Shown piece after piece: positions 4,890 through 7,695 of a stretch of 7,695 nt of DNA. A program made the translations under genes and the position numbers. The DNA comes from a bacterium. GTDB taxonomy: Bacteria > Bacillota_I > Bacilli_A > RF39 > UBA660. The stretch is from assembly GCA_014846175.1 (NCBI GenBank), contig RKAV01000020.1, forward strand, positions 1 through 7,695. Direction: 5' to 3'. The stretch's first letter is position 1. Every line of letters starts with the position of its first letter. The notes beneath the pieces were generated by a model that saw only the letters and a program-made list of their open reading frames with translations, was not told the DNA's origin and searched no databases.

Positions 4890-6119
4890 TTAATCATAAA
4901 AATGGTGCAAAAACTTATGAATCACGTTTTCGCCTCCTGCATTTCTTTTCTTTGGTGATAAAAATACTTCTATTGCATCCTGTGGAAACATAGAAATATC
5001 TTCTTCTGTTAATAAGCATTTCTTATAAAAATATTTAATAGCTCCAAAGGCACTTGTATATTTATTATGTCTTGCTCCCATCTGTTGCATATCAAGGCAA
5101 CTAGCATTACGGGAAAGAACATCTTCTACTATATAATTAAATCCAGCTAACTCGCTGATACCACCTACTACAATTATATAACTAATTTCTCGTTTTGTTA
5201 AGCGATTTATCTCATTTTTTGCAAGTTTTAAGATTTCATTCAAGCGTGATTCTATTACTTTACTTATCTCATTTTGGGTTATAGTTATATTTTTATTTTC
5301 TAAAGTTACCACTTCAATACTATCATTTTTATCAGCATATCTTGGTACTGCTAAAGCAAATGTTTCCTTTAAATGCCTTGCCGTTTTAATATCTACTTTA
5401 TAAACAAATGATATATCTTTATCAACACTACTACTACCTAATGGTATATATGAATTTTTTATCATAATACCTTTATTAAATATAGAAATAGTAGTAACAT
5501 CTCCTCCTAAGTTAATAATACAACCTAGCTTTCTATCAAGTGAGTTATTAGAAACAGCATAATAATCTGCCTGACTTTTATAGACTATATCAACAATAGA
5601 TATACCAAGGGATGATACTATACCAATCAAAGGATATATTTCACTTTTTAAACTAGATGATACAACTGCTTTAGCAAATAATTTATCCCCTTCTTCTCCA
5701 ATAGGATTACTAACACTTATGTTATCATCTACTGTAAAAGAAATAGGAAGGACACTAACTAGTTCTCTTGTATCATCATAAGTATTTTTTCTAGCATCTG
5801 TTAATACTCTTTTAATATCGCTACCTCTTACAACATTATTTTTAATATCAACAAGTCCTGTTTCAATCGTCATTCTTGCTGTATTAGATGGAATAAGTAA
5901 TATTATTTCTTTTATCTTCATTCCTATTTTCTCTTCTGTCTTTGAAATAGCTAATTTAATAGAATCCTTCAATTTTTTATCATTATAAATAGTATTTTTC
6001 TTTATACCCGAACTTCTAATAGAGGTAGAAGCTAAAACATTGCATTTATCATTAAAAGCATTAGCAACAATAACTTTTATTTCCTCATTACCAACATCCA
6101 AACTAGTTATAAGTTGCAT
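4890..6119 (-). CDS. ftsA: Cell division protein FtsA
   Basis: FtsA is the actin-fold ATPase that ties FtsZ filaments to the membrane and recruits later division proteins. At 409 residues it is slightly shorter than model FtsA proteins. Visible motifs are SLDVGNEEIKVIV near the N-terminus (phosphate 1), INLGGDVTTISIFNKG in the middle (phosphate 2) and IIVVGGISELAGF in the last third (adenosine site). The C-terminus ENVIHKFLHHFYD is a probable amphipathic membrane-targeting helix. The phosphate-2 loop is unusual: the familiar D-(I/L)-G-G-G-T-T is N-L-G-G-D-V-T-T here. The start at ATG 6119-6117 is supported by GGGGTGAT (6130-6123), one mismatch from the anti-SD complement. It lies 57 bases after the PBP stop and 19 bases before ftsZ. 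Context and motifs make the assignment firm despite divergence. Confidence 0.95.
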   Translation of the reverse strand: MQLITSLDVGNEEIKVIVANAFNDKCNVLASTSIRSSGIKKNTIYNDKKLKDSIKLAISKTEEKIGMKIKEIILLIPSNTARMTIETGLVDIKNNVVRGSDIKRVLTDARKNTYDDTRELVSVLPISFTVDDNISVSNPIGEEGDKLFAKAVVSSSLKSEIYPLIGIVSSLGISIVDIVYKSQADYYAVSNNSLDRKLGCIINLGGDVTTISIFNKGIMIKNSYIPLGSSSVDKDISFVYKVDIKTARHLKETFALAVPRYADKNDSIEVVTLENKNITITQNEISKVIESRLNEILKLAKNEINRLTKREISYIIVVGGISELAGFNYIVEDVLSRNASCLDMQQMGARHNKYTSAFGAIKYFYKKCLLTEEDISMFPQDAIEVFLSPKKRNAGGENVIHKFLHHFYD

Positions 6120-6122
6120 TTA

Positions 6123-6130
6123 ATCACCCC
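6123..6130 (-). promoter_or_regulatory. Ribosome binding site of ftsA
   Basis: GGGGTGAT on the minus strand, three bases before ATG 6119-6117. It matches GAGGTGAT, the part of the anti-SD complement nearest the 16S 3' end, with one mismatch, and supports this start. Confidence 0.6.
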
Positions 6131-6141
6131 TATCTTTTTTC

Positions 6142-6169
6142 ATTATACTATAAAGTTCTTATCTTTAAA
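6142..6169 (-). promoter_or_regulatory. Candidate internal promoter for ftsA-ftsZ
   Basis: In the 57-bp gap between the PBP gene and ftsA, the minus strand has a perfect -10 TATAAT (6147-6142) and a weak -35 TTTAAA (6169-6164) at 16 bp. No terminator separates the PBP gene from ftsA, so this would supplement read-through. Chance matches to TATAAT are frequent in such A+T-rich DNA. Confidence 0.4.
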
Positions 6170-6176
6170 AGAGTTT

Positions 6177-7695
6177 CTAGAACTTTTTTGCTAATTTAAG
6201 GTTTAAACTCATTCCTTTTTCTATTTTTGTACCAGCTGGAACACTTTGTTCTACAACATAACCACTACCTTCTAAAGTAGGTGTAATATCAAGTAGTTTT
6301 AATAATTCTTCAGCTTGCTTTCTAGATAAACCTGTTAAATCTGGTAGAGTTAAATTATTATCATTTGTTATTAAGAACACTTTAGAATTACTAGTTAGTT
6401 TTTCATTAGCATTAGGATACTGGGAAATAACTTTATCTCCATTACCTATTTTTACTATTTGCATACTTTTCTTAGTTAAATCATCACATACACTATTAGT
6501 ATTTTTATTCTTATAAGATGGTAATTTATAAGTAGTTAATTTAGAAACACTCTCATCAGTAGGACTTGTTCCATAGTATTTACTTATATTAACAACTATT
6601 TCTTTAATAGCATCCCAAATAATTTTTTGTTTACCACCTGCTGGTCTTTTAACGGAAGCATAGATAATAACTTTAGAATCCTCTTTTGGATAAATACCTG
6701 CAAAAGATGATATTATATCACTACTTCCTGTTAAATAACCACTACCATTTTCATCAGCTATTTGAGCAGTACCTGTTTTTCCAATTAAGTCATAGCCTTC
6801 TAGTTTATAGCCTGCTCCTGTATTACCATGTCCATTAACTGTCTCCCACATTAAGTCTTTCATCTTATTAACTGTTTCTTCACTTGCTACTTTATTTACT
6901 TCACATCTTTTACCTTCATATACAGTTTCATTGTTATTAGAATCTACTATTTTAGAAACAATATATGGTTTTAGCATTGTACCTTTATTAGTAAGAGAAG
7001 TTAAGGCTTGAATATTTTGAATAGGTGTTGTTGTTATACCTTGACCAAATCCAGCATTAAATATTTCTGTTTCGTATTTAAAGTCTAGTTTACCCGTTGC
7101 TTCATTAGGAAGAGTTATTCCTGTTTTCTTAGAAAACCCTAGTTTTTTAAAGTAACTTCTTAACATATTAGCATTCATGTGTCTTTCTATTAAGTTAATG
7201 ACACCAACGTTACTAGATAATGCAAAACCTCTATCAAAAGTTATATTACCCCAACCTGCTCTATTCCAATCTCCTATTTCTGTACCATCTTTAGTAACAT
7301 ATACTCCTGAATGATATGTTTCATTTCCATTATAAACACCATTTTCCATAGCAGCCATATAGGTAAAGATTTTCATAGTACTACCTGGTTCATAAGGAAG
7401 TGCAATATTAAGGTCTAAATAATTAGTCATATTTCTTTTATTAGGGTCAAATGATGGCGAAGTAGCAGATGCTAAGATAGCTCCTGTATTAGCATCTGCT
7501 ATCATAATAGTAAACCATTCAAATGATGATTTTGTTGCAGCTTCATTTAGTGCTTGTTCAACAAAGAATTGAATATTATTATTTATTGTTAAATAGATAT
7601 TTTTACCATCTGAAGCTTTCTTACTAACTTCTTTTGTCCCAGCTATTTTATAACCTCTTAAGTCTTTCTGATAAGTAGTATAACCATCAGTTCCT
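6177..7695 (-). CDS. Division penicillin-binding protein (class B, PASTA domains), 5' end outside window
   Basis: This class B transpeptidase of the PbpB/Pbp2x (FtsI) type cross-links septal peptidoglycan on the outer face of the membrane. The reading frame is open from the right edge; about 63 residues precede the Met at 7505, including GTDGYTTYQKDLRGY and IYLTINNNIQ, so that Met is internal. The three penicillin-binding motifs are intact: S-T-M-K in EPGSTMKIF (Ser codon 7382-7380), S-S-N in FALSSNVGV (7217-7209) and K-T-G in IGKTGTAQ (6779-6771). The C-terminus carries two PASTA-type repeats, the second (LPDLTGLSRKQAEELL to the end) the clearer, a Firmicute feature that separates it from proteobacterial FtsI. 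The N-terminal membrane anchor and dimerisation domain lie outside the window. It stops with TAG, 57 bases before ftsA, with no terminator between. SpoVD has the same architecture, but the ftsA-ftsZ neighbourhood favours vegetative division. Confidence 0.93.
   Translation of the reverse strand, partial: GTDGYTTYQKDLRGYKIAGTKEVSKKASDGKNIYLTINNNIQFFVEQALNEAATKSSFEWFTIMIADANTGAILASATSPSFDPNKRNMTNYLDLNIALPYEPGSTMKIFTYMAAMENGVYNGNETYHSGVYVTKDGTEIGDWNRAGWGNITFDRGFALSSNVGVINLIERHMNANMLRSYFKKLGFSKKTGITLPNEATGKLDFKYETEIFNAGFGQGITTTPIQNIQALTSLTNKGTMLKPYIVSKIVDSNNNETVYEGKRCEVNKVASEETVNKMKDLMWETVNGHGNTGAGYKLEGYDLIGKTGTAQIADENGSGYLTGSSDIISSFAGIYPKEDSKVIIYASVKRPAGGKQKIIWDAIKEIVVNISKYYGTSPTDESVSKLTTYKLPSYKNKNTNSVCDDLTKKSMQIVKIGNGDKVISQYPNANEKLTSNSKVFLITNDNNLTLPDLTGLSRKQAEELLKLLDITPTLEGSGYVVEQSVPAGTKIEKGMSLNLKLAKKF

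Noticed and set aside
1..7695. tRNA, rRNA or CRISPR array
   Set aside because: I saw no cloverleaf with a TTCRA arm, no rRNA-like sequence, and no regularly spaced repeats; the only repeat pair is the two leaders.

Overview
The window looks like chromosomal DNA of a host-associated, low-GC member of the Bacilli/Mycoplasmatota (gut 'RF39'-like or a related small-genome Firmicute). The evidence is the strong A+T bias, Firmicute-type AGGAGG ribosome binding sites, PASTA-bearing division PBP, and a surface protein of a type common in such gut lineages. Lineage is an inference. Tryptophan in the intact genes is TGG and their visible stops are TAG or TAA, so the standard bacterial code is assumed. 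Every supported gene is on the minus strand, so transcription runs from right to left.

Right half (about 3690-7695): a compact division cluster, read as the 3' part of a division penicillin-binding protein (edge of window to 6177), then ftsA (6119-4890), then ftsZ (4870-3737), closed by a strong intrinsic terminator (3691-3725). The PBP cross-links septal peptidoglycan, FtsZ forms the division ring, and FtsA anchors FtsZ to the membrane. None of the usual neighbours (mraY, murD, ftsW, murG, divIB) lies between the PBP and ftsA.

Middle (about 2620-3650): a decayed IS200/IS605-type tnpB. It lacks its N-terminus and has at least three frameshifts, a TGA nonsense codon and a Glu-to-Lys change at the RuvC-II position. 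A GC-richer stretch just after it may be a remnant of its guide (omega/reRNA) region.

Left part (1-2615): a gene for a large secreted or anchored surface protein (2401-527), preceded by a clear extended -10 promoter and a ~150-nt leader ending in an intrinsic terminator just before the RBS. A second, diverged copy of the same leader (80-230) precedes another gene that starts at 53 with a hydrophobic signal sequence and leaves the window. The two leaders keep their pairings while their sequence changes. They look like a cis-acting attenuator RNA shared by a family of surface-protein genes, and I could not match it to a known riboswitch class.

The last ~120 bp of the surface-protein gene's C-terminal domain are about 52% GC and about 12% A on the coding strand, against about 32% GC and close to half A just upstream. 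That is the footprint expected of a diversity-generating retroelement variable region, although no reverse transcriptase or template repeat is in the window.
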